Positions 16,082 through 24,818 of a DNA stretch of 64,000 bases are shown here, piece by piece. The DNA is from DASQFQ01 sp963802905 (GTDB lineage: Bacteria; Actinomycetota; Thermoleophilia; Solirubrobacterales; Solirubrobacteraceae). The translations under genes and the position numbers were made by a program. How positions within the stretch are numbered: position 1 is the stretch's first letter; the number at the start of each line of letters is the position of its first letter. The notes under the pieces are model-generated. The model searched no databases, was not told the DNA's origin, and worked only from the letters and a program-made list of their open reading frames with translations. The stretch is taken from assembly GCA_963802905.1 (NCBI GenBank), contig CAWDKH010000004.1, forward strand, positions 496,001 through 560,000, in the 5' to 3' direction.

Positions 16082-17400
16082 GCGCACCTCGCACCCGCTA
16101 CGCCCGCAACGGCGACGTCTCGCTCGCCTACCAGGTGGCCGGCGACGGCCCGCACGACGTGCTGCTGGTCAACTCGTGGGTGTCGCAGATGGAGCACCTA
16201 TGGACCGAGCCGCGGTTGGCGCAGATGTTCGCGCGCCTCACCTCGTTCGCGCGGCTGATCCAGTTCGACCGCCGCGGCAGCGGCATGTCGGACCGTGTGC
16301 CGCCGGCGCCACTGGAGGAGCAGATGGACGACGTGCTCGCGGTGCTCGACGCCGCCCGCTGCGAGCGGCCGACCGTGCTCGCCGAGACCGAGGGCACCGC
16401 GCTCGCCTGCCTGTTCGCGGCCACGCACCCCGAGCGCGTCCGCTCGCTCGCGCTGTTCGCGCCGATCCCGCGCATCGTCGCCGCGCCCGACTACCCGTGG
16501 GCGCACGACCCGGTGCGGCGCGAGACGTTCATCGAGCGCAGCCTCCGCGGTTGGGGGGAGGGCGTGACCCTCGACGCCACCGCGCCCAGGTTCTCGGGCG
16601 ACGCCCAGCTGCGCGAGTGGTTCGGGCGCATGGAGCGGCTCGCGGTCGGCCCCGCCGCGGTCGAGCCGGCGATGCGCGTGATCGGCGACACCGACGTGCG
16701 CGACATCCTGCCGCTGATCCGCGTCCCGACGCTCGTCACCCGCCGCGAGGGCGACGACCGGATCGACCGCCGCCACAGCGAGTTCGTCCGCGACCACGTG
16801 CCCGGAGCCCGCTTCGTCGAGCTGCCGGGGACCGAGAGCATCCTCTTCCTCGACGACACCGAGCCGCTCGTCGACGAGCTCGAGGAGCTGGTGACGGGCA
16901 CCCGCGCGACCCGCCCGCCCGAGCGCGTGCTGGCGACCGTCCTGTTCACCGACATCGTCGGCTCGACCGAGCGCGCGTCGGAGGTCGGCGACGCGGCGTG
17001 GCGCGAGCTCCTCGACGCCCATCACGCGCTCGTCCGCGCCGAGCTCGCGGCCCACGGTGGCGACGAGGTCAAGACGATGGGCGACGGCTTCCTCGCCACC
17101 TTCGACGGGCCGGCGCGCGCGGTCCGCTGCGCGCTGCGGGTGGCCGAGCGCTCAGGCGGCGCCGGCGTCCCGATCCGTGCCGGGATTCACATCGGCGAGT
17201 GCGAGCGCGTCGGCAGCGACGTCGCCGGGATCGCGGTCCACATCGCCGCGCGCGTGATGGGCGAGGCCGGCCCCGGCGAGGTGCTCGTGTCGCGCACCGT
17301 CACCGATCTCGTGGCGGGCTCGGGCCTGCGCTTCGCCACGCGCGGCCCGCAAGTACTGCGCGGGGTGCCCGGCGAGTGGGAGCTGTTTCAGGCGGCCTGA
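16078..17400 (+). CDS. Alpha/beta-hydrolase-fold sensor fused to class III adenylate/guanylate cyclase
   Basis: 440 aa from GTG 16078 (GTGA overlap with the previous gene). Residues about 1-275 are an alpha/beta-hydrolase fold (RYARNGDVSLAYQV, QFDRRGSGMSD), but the nucleophile elbow reads LAETEGTALA, so the catalytic serine is replaced. Residues about 285-440 are a class III cyclase domain: ATVLFTDIVGSTERA carries the first metal aspartate, DEVKTMGDGFLATFDG the second, and RAGIHIGE the downstream core. The fusion is common in actinobacteria and probably makes cAMP in response to a ligand held by the dead hydrolase domain, which is an inference. Confidence 0.88.
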   Translation: MSAPRTRYARNGDVSLAYQVAGDGPHDVLLVNSWVSQMEHLWTEPRLAQMFARLTSFARLIQFDRRGSGMSDRVPPAPLEEQMDDVLAVLDAARCERPTVLAETEGTALACLFAATHPERVRSLALFAPIPRIVAAPDYPWAHDPVRRETFIERSLRGWGEGVTLDATAPRFSGDAQLREWFGRMERLAVGPAAVEPAMRVIGDTDVRDILPLIRVPTLVTRREGDDRIDRRHSEFVRDHVPGARFVELPGTESILFLDDTEPLVDELEELVTGTRATRPPERVLATVLFTDIVGSTERASEVGDAAWRELLDAHHALVRAELAAHGGDEVKTMGDGFLATFDGPARAVRCALRVAERSGGAGVPIRAGIHIGECERVGSDVAGIAVHIAARVMGEAGPGEVLVSRTVTDLVAGSGLRFATRGPQVLRGVPGEWELFQAA

Positions 17401-17777
17401 GCGACCGCTTCGAGCTCGATCTCGACGCGCCAGCGCGGATCGAGCAACCCGGCGACGACGACCATCGTGGCCGCCGGCCTGACCGCTTCGAAGTAGGCGT
17501 TGTGCGCGCGCCCCACGGCCTCCCAGTCGGCCGCGTCGAGCAGGTACATGCGCGTGCGCACGACGTCGCGCAGCGTCGCGCCGAGGTCGCTCAGCGCGGA
17601 GCCGCCGACCTTGAACGCGCGCATCGCCTGCGCGAACACGTCGGGGTCGCAGGAGCCGTCGGGCCACACCGGCCCGGTGCCCGAGACCAGCACCCGCTCG
17701 CCGACCCGGATCGCGCGCGAGAAGCCGATCGGGCCCTCGAACGGCGAGCCCGACGTCGCGCGCGACCGCTCAGCCAT
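17388..17777 (-). CDS. RidA/YjgF/UK114 family protein
   Basis: 129 aa. The trimer-forming chorismate-mutase-like fold of RidA is recognisable from GFSRAIRVGERVLVSGTGP, a central LGATLRDVVRTRMYLLD and the C-terminal RPAATMVVVAGLLDPRWRVEIELEAVA, cited here by parts. The arginine of the VRTR.Y segment corresponds to the carboxylate-binding residue in active imine deaminases. The family hydrolyses reactive enamine/imine by-products of PLP enzymes. It is the last gene of a minus-strand run after aldehyde dehydrogenase, overlapping it by eight bases. Its tail also overlaps the cyclase gene by 13 bases. Confidence 0.9.
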   Translation of the reverse strand: MAERSRATSGSPFEGPIGFSRAIRVGERVLVSGTGPVWPDGSCDPDVFAQAMRAFKVGGSALSDLGATLRDVVRTRMYLLDAADWEAVGRAHNAYFEAVRPAATMVVVAGLLDPRWRVEIELEAVAQAA

Positions 17778-19221
17778 AGGGGTACCACCAGTCCTTCGGC
17801 GCCAGCTCGGACTCGATGTGGATGTGCTTGGTCTCCTGGAACGCCTCGAGCCCCTCCTGGCCGAGCTCGCGCCCGAGGCCGGACTGCTTGAAGCCGCCGA
17901 ACGGGCCCGCGTCGTTGTCGGTCAGCGGGTCGTTGAACCAGACCGTGCCGGCCTTGATCTCGCGCATGCAGCGGAAGATCGTCTTGAGGTCGCGGGTGTA
18001 GATGTTCGCCCCGAGCCCGAAGCGCGTGGAGTTGGCGAGCTCGATCGCCTCGTCGAGCGACCGCACCGGCACGATCGGCGCGATCGGTCCGAACGTCTCC
18101 TCGCTCAGCAGCGCGGTCTCGGCCGCCGCGCCGGTCACCACCGTCGGCGCCATGAACCAGCCCTTCGAGTGGCCCGCGTGGTCGCCGCCGAACACGATCT
18201 CCGCGCCCGCGCCGACCGCCGCCTCGAGCTGGCGCTCGACCTTCGCGCGCTGCGCCTCGGAGACCATCGGCCCCATGTCGGTGTCGTCGGCGAGCGGGTC
18301 GCCGACGCGCAGCGAGCGCGTGTGCTCGACGAACGCGGACAGGAAGTCGTCGTAGACCGAGTGGTCGACGTAGAAGCGCTCCGCGGACGTGCACACCTGT
18401 CCGGCGTTCAGGTACGCCGCCCACGCGCCGCCGCGCGCGGCGACCTCGATCTCCGCCGCCACGTCGGCGCAGACGATGAACGGGTCCTTGCCACCGAGCT
18501 CGAGGTTGATGCGCGCGACGCGGTCGATGCAGGTGTGCGCGATCCGCTGGCCGGTCTCGACCGAGCCGGTGAACGCGACGCAGTCCACGCGCGGGTCCTC
18601 GACGATCCGCGCGCCGATGTCGCCGCCGCCCGGCACGATGTTGACCGCGCCGGCGGGGAGCGGCTCGAAGCAGTCGGCGAGCGCGAGCGTCGCCAGCGGC
18701 GTCAGCTCCGACGGCTTGCACACGCACGCGTTGCCGGCCGCGAGCGCCGGGGCGAGCTTCCAGGCCAGCAGCAGCAGCGGGTAGTTCCACGGCACGATGC
18801 AGGCGACGACGCCCATCGGCTCCTTGACCACGAGCGCGAGCTGGGAGGCCTCGATCGGCGGGATCACGCGGCCGGCGAAGTTGCGGCCCATCTCGGCGTA
18901 GTAGTCGAAGGCCGCCGCCGTCCAGCCGATCTCGTCGGCGTTCTCGACGCGCGGCTTGCCGCCCTCGCGCGTCATGACCTCGGCCAGCTCGTCGGTCTTC
19001 GCGCGGATCCGCGTGGCGACCTCGTGGAGCATCTCGCCGCGCTCGAGCGCCGGGATCGCCGCCCACACCCGCGCCGCCTCGCGCGCCGCCGCGATCGCCG
19101 CGTCGACCTGCTCGTCGGAGGGCAGGGAGACGGACGCGAACACCTCGGCGCGCGCGGGGTCCTCGACGTCGAGCCGCTCGCCGTCGCCCTCGACGAGCTC
19201 GCCGCCGATCAGCAGCTTCAC
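17770..19221 (-). CDS. NAD(P)-dependent aldehyde dehydrogenase
   Basis: 483 aa if started at the GTG at 19221, which overlaps the upstream stop (GTGA); a second GTG at 19233 would add four residues. The N-terminus KLLIGGELVEG is typical. Landmarks are VPWNYPLLLLAWKLAPALAAGN, KPSELTPL, the Glu base in LELGGKDPF, and the catalytic cysteine in NAGQVCTSAERFYV, followed by EETFGPIAP and the C-terminal GGFKQSGLGRELGQEG. The pattern is that of broad aldehyde/betaine-aldehyde dehydrogenases. The neighbouring RidA and two flavoprotein oxidases elsewhere in the window would suit amine catabolism, but no pathway is proven. Confidence 0.93.
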   Translation of the reverse strand: MKLLIGGELVEGDGERLDVEDPARAEVFASVSLPSDEQVDAAIAAAREAARVWAAIPALERGEMLHEVATRIRAKTDELAEVMTREGGKPRVENADEIGWTAAAFDYYAEMGRNFAGRVIPPIEASQLALVVKEPMGVVACIVPWNYPLLLLAWKLAPALAAGNACVCKPSELTPLATLALADCFEPLPAGAVNIVPGGGDIGARIVEDPRVDCVAFTGSVETGQRIAHTCIDRVARINLELGGKDPFIVCADVAAEIEVAARGGAWAAYLNAGQVCTSAERFYVDHSVYDDFLSAFVEHTRSLRVGDPLADDTDMGPMVSEAQRAKVERQLEAAVGAGAEIVFGGDHAGHSKGWFMAPTVVTGAAAETALLSEETFGPIAPIVPVRSLDEAIELANSTRFGLGANIYTRDLKTIFRCMREIKAGTVWFNDPLTDNDAGPFGGFKQSGLGRELGQEGLEAFQETKHIHIESELAPKDWWYPYG

Positions 19222-20530
19222 TTCCGCAGCCACGGGATCACGGTCTTGAGGAACATGCTCTTCGCCGGCGCCGAGGTCAGCGGATCGAGGTGCGAGTTCA
19301 CCTTCGAGGCGTCGACCAGCCGCACGCGCTTCGTCGGCACCCGCGACGACGCCACCAGCCGGCGCGCGCCGCGCAGCACGCGCCCGCGCGTGAGGTCGGT
19401 CTGGATCGCGTAGAGCGGCAGGTCGATCGTGCGCCCGTGCCAGACGCGCAGGCCGAGCAGCTTCGTGACCGCGTTGCGGCCGAGGTTGCTCGCGCCGTCG
19501 ACGTCGAGCGACAGGCGGTTCGGGAAGTACCACTCGGCGGCGTCGACCGGCGAGCGCCCGAACAGCCTCGCGACGTTCTCGATCGGCGTCACCTCGCCGT
19601 TCTCCCACGGCCGTGGGTCGCCGCTCCCCGCGAGCGCGCCCGCGCGCACGTGGATCAGCGACAACAGCGCCGGCGACGTCGAGTGGTCGAACGCGTAGCC
19701 GAGGCCGCCCTCGTTGGTGACCGGGACCGGCGCGCGCAGCGCCGCGGGGATCGCCGGGTAATCGATGAACGTCGCCCGCGCGTCGGGCGCCACGCGCGCG
19801 TACAGGCCGGCGATGCCGGAGAACACGCCCGAGGCCCACGGCACGCCGATCCCCAGCAGGTCGAGGAACGGGTCGCCCTGCTGGAGCGCCGCCAGCCGCT
19901 TGCGCACTCCCGCGAGGCTCGGCGAGGTGAACGTGCCGAGCAGCCCGCCATCCATCAGCACGAGGCCGGAGAGGTCGCGATGGCCGGCGCGGCCCTTGAA
20001 GTCCCACGCCGCGTACGCGACCACCATCGACGCGCCGAGCGAGTGGCCGCCGAGGATCACCTTGCGGCCGCCGCGGCGCGCGCGCTTCACGACCGCGTGC
20101 AGGTCCTCCATCGCGAGCTTGAGCCCCCACTCGCGCGCGAACGGGACGGACGCGCCGGCGACGGGCGCGAACGTGCCGCCGATCGCCCGCCCTGCAGGTA
20201 GTAGGCGAACGCCTGGTCCGGGTTGCCTGTCGCGAAGCCCTTGTGATCCTCGAGCGCCTGCGAGCGCCGGTCGTAGGCCCACACCTGCAGCCCCTTCACG
20301 CGCTTGACGATCTCCGGGCCGACGAGCGAGAAGTCGCCGGCGCCGCCCTGGGTGCCGGGGACGAGGATCAGCACGCGCTTCGCCGACGCCGGGCCGAAGC
20401 GCTCGTAGCTCACGCGGTCATAGCGCGCCGGCCCCGGTCCGGCGGCGCCGCGGACGCTCACCACCGGCCCGGCCGACGCGGCGGCGGGGACGATCAGCAA
20501 CAGCACGACGGCCAGCAGGGCGGCTCTCAC
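19218..20530 (-). pseudogene. Secreted alpha/beta-hydrolase, split by an apparent one-base deletion
   Basis: The gene reads in one frame from GTG 20530 (signal peptide about 1-21 ending AASAGP; RVLILVPGTQGGAGDFSLVGPEIV) to about 20190. It then continues in a second frame from RAIGGTFAPVAG to the stop at 19218. One base appears to be missing in the G/C run at 20184-20193. Joined, the product is about 437 aa with the nucleophile elbow GGHSLGASMV and an active-site region ending VDASKVNSHLDPL. It looks like a secreted lipase or esterase. Both halves keep normal codon use, so a sequencing error is likelier than decay. The start overlaps the DedA stop (GTGA). Confidence 0.75.
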
Positions 20531-21171
20531 GGGCGGGCACCGTACTCGTTCGCGGCCCGCTTGCGGCGCCGCCACACGATGAAGACGATCAGGGCGATCA
20601 CCGCGATCCCCGCGGCGACCGGTCCCGCCACCACGATGATGCGCTCGGCGACGTCGCCGAGCAGGTAGACCGCGAGGCCGATCGACGCGGCCCACACGAT
20701 TCCGCCGAGCGCGTTCCAGAACAGGAACGTCGGCCAGCTCATCTTGTTCATGCCCGCCAGCCACGCCGAGGCGATCCGCAGCCCGGTCGTCCAGCGACCG
20801 AGGAAGACCGCTTTCGGCCCGTGCTTCTCGAAGAACGGCTCGCCGTACTCGATCATCCGCAGCCGGTGGTCGTGGAACGGCCCGGGGCGCAGGAACAGCT
20901 TGCGCCCGCCGTGGCGGCCGATCGCGAAGCCGACGTTGTCACCGAGGATCGCGGCCGCGGCCGAGATGGCGACGAGCGGGACGATCGAGAGCTGGCCGTC
21001 GTGCGCGAGCAACGCCGCGGCGATCAGCGCGGTTTCGCCCGGGACGGGGATGCCCATCGTCTCGACGGCGATCAGTGCGAAGACCGCGGCGTAGCCGACG
21101 TGCGGCGGGATGTCGACGATGGCCGCGAGCAGGGCGTTCAGGCTACGTGCCGCGGCCCGGGATCGCCACAC
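20527..21171 (-). CDS. DedA-family membrane protein
   Basis: 214 aa from GTG 21171, which overlaps the end of the response-regulator gene by 29 bases; a slightly later start is possible. DedA landmarks are the short loop ETMGIPVPGETALIAAALLA, the GDNVGFAIGRHGGRK motif and FLGRWTTGLRIASAWLAGMNKMSWPTF, with the conserved arginine pair in the re-entrant region. Four to five membrane helices are evident. DedA proteins flip or move lipid carriers and help maintain proton-motive force. It sits between a hydrolase and a two-component operon on the same strand. Confidence 0.93.
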   Translation of the reverse strand: MWRSRAAARSLNALLAAIVDIPPHVGYAAVFALIAVETMGIPVPGETALIAAALLAHDGQLSIVPLVAISAAAAILGDNVGFAIGRHGGRKLFLRPGPFHDHRLRMIEYGEPFFEKHGPKAVFLGRWTTGLRIASAWLAGMNKMSWPTFLFWNALGGIVWAASIGLAVYLLGDVAERIIVVAGPVAAGIAVIALIVFIVWRRRKRAANEYGARP

Positions 21172-21817
21172 CCGATTCGTAGGCGAGCACCACGGCCTGC
21201 ACGCGGTCGCGCAATCCGAGCTTCATCAGCATGCGGGCGACGTGCGTCTTGACGGTCGTCTCGCTGACGATCAGCTCGGCGGCGATCTCCGCGTTGGAGA
21301 GCCCGCGGGCGATCAGCTTGAACACCTCGAGCTCGCGCGCGGTCAGCTCGTCGAGGCCCGGCGGGGCCTCGGGGATGGCGGGCGCGACCTCGGCGAACTC
21401 CTCGATCAGGCGGCGCGTGATCGACGGCGCCAGCAGCGCCTCGCCACCGGCGACGATGCGGATCCCCTCGGCGAGCTGCTCCGGCGGGACGTCCTTGAGC
21501 AGGAAGCCGCTGGCGCCCGCGCGCAGCGCCTCGTAGACGTACTCGTTGAGGTCGAAGGTGGTCAGCATGATCACCCGCGTCGGCGACTCCTCTTCGCGCG
21601 CGGCGACGACGCGGCGGGTCGCCTCGATGCCGTCGAGCTCGGGCATGCGGATGTCCATCAGCACGACGTCGGGCTTCAGCCGCCGCGCCATGTCAACGGC
21701 CTGCAGGCCGTCGTTGGCCTCGCCGACCACCTCGATGTCGTCTTCGGCGTCGAGGATCATCTTGAACCCCGCGCGGACGAGCGCCTGGTCGTCGGCGATC
21801 ATGATGCGCACGCTCAT
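21143..21817 (-). CDS. NarL/FixJ-type response regulator
   Basis: 224 aa from ATG 21817, ATGA overlap with the kinase stop. The receiver domain (1-120) has the acidic pair in IADDQAL, the phospho-accepting Asp in VVLMDIRMPELDG, the Thr in MLTTFD and the Lys in GFLLKDVPP. The C-terminal LuxR domain starts at LTARELEVFKLIARGLSNAEIA and has the recognition helix SETTVKTHVARML. All catalytic positions are intact. It is the output of the adjacent kinase pair. Targets unknown; such NarL/LiaR-type regulators often control envelope or exporter genes. Confidence 0.95.
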   Translation of the reverse strand: MSVRIMIADDQALVRAGFKMILDAEDDIEVVGEANDGLQAVDMARRLKPDVVLMDIRMPELDGIEATRRVVAAREEESPTRVIMLTTFDLNEYVYEALRAGASGFLLKDVPPEQLAEGIRIVAGGEALLAPSITRRLIEEFAEVAPAIPEAPPGLDELTARELEVFKLIARGLSNAEIAAELIVSETTVKTHVARMLMKLGLRDRVQAVVLAYESGVAIPGRGT

Positions 21818-23013
21818 GCAGTGGCCTCCAGCTCGCTCCGGCCGACGGCGGCGCTGAGCGCCGCCTCCTCCTCGTTCTGCAGCGGGATGTGGGCGCGGAC
21901 CTCGAAGCCGCCGCTCGGGAGCGGCCCGGCCTCCAGCTCGCCGCCGCAGACGCGGACGCGCTCGCGCATCCCGCGCAAGCCCTGGCCGCTGCCCTGCACC
22001 GAGGTCGCGGATCCGCTGCCCGCATCCGTGACCGCGAGGTGCAGGTCGGCTTCGGCGTAGCGGACGGTGACCTCCGCGCTGCCGCCGCCGTGCTTGAGTG
22101 AGTTCGTCAGCGCCTCCTGGATCACGCGGTAGGCGGCCAGGTCGACGCCGGGCGGCAGCTCGCGGCGCTCGCCCTGGATGTGCAGCTCGACCGGCAGCCC
22201 CGCCGCGCGCGAGCGCTCGGCGAGCGCGCCGAGCTCGAGCAGCGTCGGCTGCGGGGTGAGCGCGGCGAGGTTCTCGCCCGCGTGCAGGACGCCGAGCAGG
22301 TGGCGCATTTCGCCGAGCGCCTCGCGCCCGGTGCGCTCGATCAGCGCGGCGGCCTCGACCGCGCGGGCCGGGTCGCGTGAGAGGATGCGGCGTGCGCCGC
22401 CGGCCTGGATGACCATCGTGGAGACGCTGTGGGCAACGACGTCGTGCATCTCGCGCGCGATCCGGCGGCGCTCCTCGGCGACCGCCGCGTGCGCCTCGGC
22501 CTCGCGCTGCTCGTGCAGGCGCACCGTCGCCTCGTGCAGCTCGGCGGTCAGCCGACTGCGGCTGCGCACCGCGCGGCCGGCGAGCCACAGCATCGTCCCG
22601 AACACGGCGGGGAAGAAGATGTCGCCCCAGATGAACTCGTCGGAGTCGAGCGCGACAACGATGATCGTCACGACCGCGAGCGCGAGCCCGAAGTAGGAGC
22701 GCCGGCCCTCGGAGTGGGCGCCGACCGCCCACGGGAAGATCATCAGCCCGAGGAACAGCGACGACATCTCCGACGGCTGGGAGAGGAACGCGGACATGAC
22801 CAGCGCGACGCCCATCCAGATCGACAGGCCGAGGAGGGGGCGGCGGCGGCGGACGAGCACGGCGACAGCGACCGTCGACGTCGCGAGCACGTTCAGCAGC
22901 AGCGGGCCCTCCAGGTTCTCCTTGCTCGCGACCTCGATCGAGCCGCCGACGGCGAGCCCGATCGCGAGCACCCAGTCGAAGATGCGCGGGTCGATCCGGC
23001 GCAGCCGCTTCAT
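21814..23013 (-). CDS. Sensor histidine kinase (HisKA_3/NarL-type), intact
   Basis: 399 aa from ATG 23013; the frame extends far upstream but that part is the shadow of the next gene. Four to five membrane helices fill residues about 12-150. The HisKA_3 dimerisation box ERRRIAREMHDVVAHSVSTM carries the phospho-histidine. The ATP-binding domain keeps its N-box (VIQEALTNSLKHG), the D-box region VTDAGSGS and the glycine-rich GQGLRGMRERV. It is linked by ATGA overlaps to the response regulator downstream and to the second kinase upstream, so all three genes form one operon. Confidence 0.93.
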   Translation of the reverse strand: MKRLRRIDPRIFDWVLAIGLAVGGSIEVASKENLEGPLLLNVLATSTVAVAVLVRRRRPLLGLSIWMGVALVMSAFLSQPSEMSSLFLGLMIFPWAVGAHSEGRRSYFGLALAVVTIIVVALDSDEFIWGDIFFPAVFGTMLWLAGRAVRSRSRLTAELHEATVRLHEQREAEAHAAVAEERRRIAREMHDVVAHSVSTMVIQAGGARRILSRDPARAVEAAALIERTGREALGEMRHLLGVLHAGENLAALTPQPTLLELGALAERSRAAGLPVELHIQGERRELPPGVDLAAYRVIQEALTNSLKHGGGSAEVTVRYAEADLHLAVTDAGSGSATSVQGSGQGLRGMRERVRVCGGELEAGPLPSGGFEVRAHIPLQNEEEAALSAAVGRSELEATA

Positions 23014-24209
23014 GCCGCGCTCTCCAGCGACGCCGCGGTGGCGGGCGCCGTGGCGCGGCCGATCGGCAGGCGGGCGCTGACGCGCCAGCCCTCGCTGCCG
23101 GCCGGGCCGGCCTGCACCTGGCCGCCGTAGACGGAGACCCGCTCGCGCAGCCCGAGCAGCCGGCGGCCGGTCGGCTTGCCGTCGTCGCTGATCTCGATGG
23201 TGAGGTCGGAGGCCTCGTAGCGCAGGACCAGCGCGGTGCTGCCGGCGCCGGCGTCGCGGGCGCGGCCGAGCGCCTCCTGCACGAGCCGGTAGGCGGTCAG
23301 GTCGACGCCCGCCGACAGCGGGCGCGGCTCGCCCTCCACACGCAGCTCGACCGGCAGCCCGCCGGCGATGAAGCGGCGCACGAGCGAGCCGACGTGGGCG
23401 AGGCTCGGCTGAGGGGCGAGCGCGATGTCCTCGTCCTCGCGGCGGAGCACGCCGAGCAGGCGGCGCAGCTCCGTGAGCGCCTCGCGCCCGGTCTCCTCGA
23501 CCGTGGCGAAGGCCGCCTGGGCGTGGAGGGGGTTGCGCTCGGCCAGCCGGCGCGCGGCTGCGGCCTGCACGGTCATCGCGCTGAGCGCGTGCGCGACGAC
23601 GTCGTGCAACTCGCCGGCGATCCGGGTGCGCTCGTCGAGTGCGGCGCTCTCCGCCGCGCCGTGGCGGCTGTCGGCGAGCTGCTGCGCCTTCTCCCGCAGC
23701 GCCGCGTTGAGCCGCGAGCGGTTGCGCATGACCTGGGCGAAGAGCATCGGCGACGCGACGCCGAGCGCCACCGAGTTCACGAACGCGGTGATGTCGTTCG
23801 GATAGGTGTCGGTGGCCGTCCCGAGCGCGTTGAGCGCGACGCCGACGAACGCGCCGAAGGCCAGGTGGCGGCCCTCGGTGTGGGCGCCGACGGTGTAGGA
23901 GGCAAACAGCATCCAGAAGAACGGCAGCGCGACGTTCTCGTCCCACTGCCGGCCGCCGATCTGGAGGATGACCACGAAGCCGCCGAGCACGAGGGCGAGC
24001 GCGGTCACCGGGAGGCGCCGGCGGACGGCCAAACCGGCGGCCATGACGGTCAGCGTCAGCGCGATGAGCGCGGCGTCGACGCCGTTGACCGGCGTGAGCA
24101 CGAACAGCTCGAACAGCGCCTCGGCGAGCAGCAGCACGGCCAGCCCGGTGTCGAACACCAGGGGCGGGAGCGCCCGCAGGCGCGCGACGAGGGCACGGAA
24201 GAGGGACAT
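23010..24209 (-). CDS. Second histidine kinase, degenerate ATP-binding N-box
   Basis: 399 aa from ATG 24209. It is a paralogue of the kinase downstream with the same length and layout: membrane helices at about 15-160, then the HisKA_3 box DERTRIAGELHDVVAHALSAM with the phospho-histidine. Where the paralogue reads QEALTNSLKHG, this protein reads QEALGRARDAG, so the magnesium-binding asparagine of the N-box is lost. The later ISDDGKPTGRRLLGLRERV segment is retained. It may be a pseudokinase that forms heterodimers with its partner, an inference. A TAAGGT 11 bases upstream of the ATG could be the operon -10. Confidence 0.9.
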   Translation of the reverse strand: MSLFRALVARLRALPPLVFDTGLAVLLLAEALFELFVLTPVNGVDAALIALTLTVMAAGLAVRRRLPVTALALVLGGFVVILQIGGRQWDENVALPFFWMLFASYTVGAHTEGRHLAFGAFVGVALNALGTATDTYPNDITAFVNSVALGVASPMLFAQVMRNRSRLNAALREKAQQLADSRHGAAESAALDERTRIAGELHDVVAHALSAMTVQAAAARRLAERNPLHAQAAFATVEETGREALTELRRLLGVLRREDEDIALAPQPSLAHVGSLVRRFIAGGLPVELRVEGEPRPLSAGVDLTAYRLVQEALGRARDAGAGSTALVLRYEASDLTIEISDDGKPTGRRLLGLRERVSVYGGQVQAGPAGSEGWRVSARLPIGRATAPATAASLESAA

Positions 24210-24276
24210 TGCTCGGTGCGACCTTAACGCGCACACGCGGGGACTTCGTCATCCCTTAGGAGGAGGCGGGGTCGTC

Positions 24277-24300
24277 CAGACGGCTGCACAGAATCGTCTG
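24277..24300. promoter_or_regulatory. Inverted repeat upstream of the SRPBCC/ABC operon
   Basis: CAGACG (24277-24282) and CGTCTG (24295-24300) form a six-base inverted repeat with 12 bases between. It lies in the 136-base divergent region between the kinase operon and the SRPBCC gene, a natural place for a response-regulator or repressor site. Confidence 0.3.
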
Positions 24301-24345
24301 TCAGGCCGACGACACAGGGCTCGCGGGCCGGGAGAGTTTCGGACT

Positions 24346-24786
24346 ATGAAGACCTGGACCGCGACGACCACGATCGAAGCCGCCCCCGAGGCCGTGCTCG
24401 ACGTCCTGACGGACCCTGACGCGATCGCCCGCTGGGCGCCGCTGCCGTTCGACGTCGACGACCTCGACACGCCGCGACTGATGGCGGGCTCGACCGCCCG
24501 CGTGTCCGGCCGCCTGGCCGGCCGTCGCGTCGGCTTCGTCGTCGAGGTCCACGAGGCCGAGCATCGCCGCCTGTCGCTCGCCGCCGACGGTCCCGTCGGC
24601 CTCGACGTCGCCTACGACCTCGCCGCGACCAGGAGCGGCTCCGAGGTCCACGCCTCCGTCTCCGTCCGCTCCGGCAAGGGCATCACCGGCCGCCTCCTCG
24701 CGGAGGCGACCAACGCCCTGCTGTCCGCCGGCGCCCTCACCCACGCCATCTCGCGCCTCGCGGCCGAGGCGGCGTGCCCCGCCTGA
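24346..24786 (+). CDS. SRPBCC (START-like/CoxG-like) protein
   Basis: 146 aa from ATG 24346. The pattern TTTIEAAPEAVLDVLTDPDAIARWAPLPF is the first strand and helix of the SRPBCC lipid/ligand-binding fold. The rest alternates strands and ends in a long C-terminal helix (LLAEATNALLSAGALTHAISRLAAE), as in polyketide-cyclase-like and CoxG-like members. It binds a hydrophobic ligand in a deep pocket; the ligand is unknown. It lies 32 bases upstream of an ABC exporter operon and is probably co-transcribed. Confidence 0.85.
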   Translation: MKTWTATTTIEAAPEAVLDVLTDPDAIARWAPLPFDVDDLDTPRLMAGSTARVSGRLAGRRVGFVVEVHEAEHRRLSLAADGPVGLDVAYDLAATRSGSEVHASVSVRSGKGITGRLLAEATNALLSAGALTHAISRLAAEAACPA

Positions 24787-24818
24787 ATCAGTCCCCTCCA
24801 CCGAAAGGCACTCTCTCC

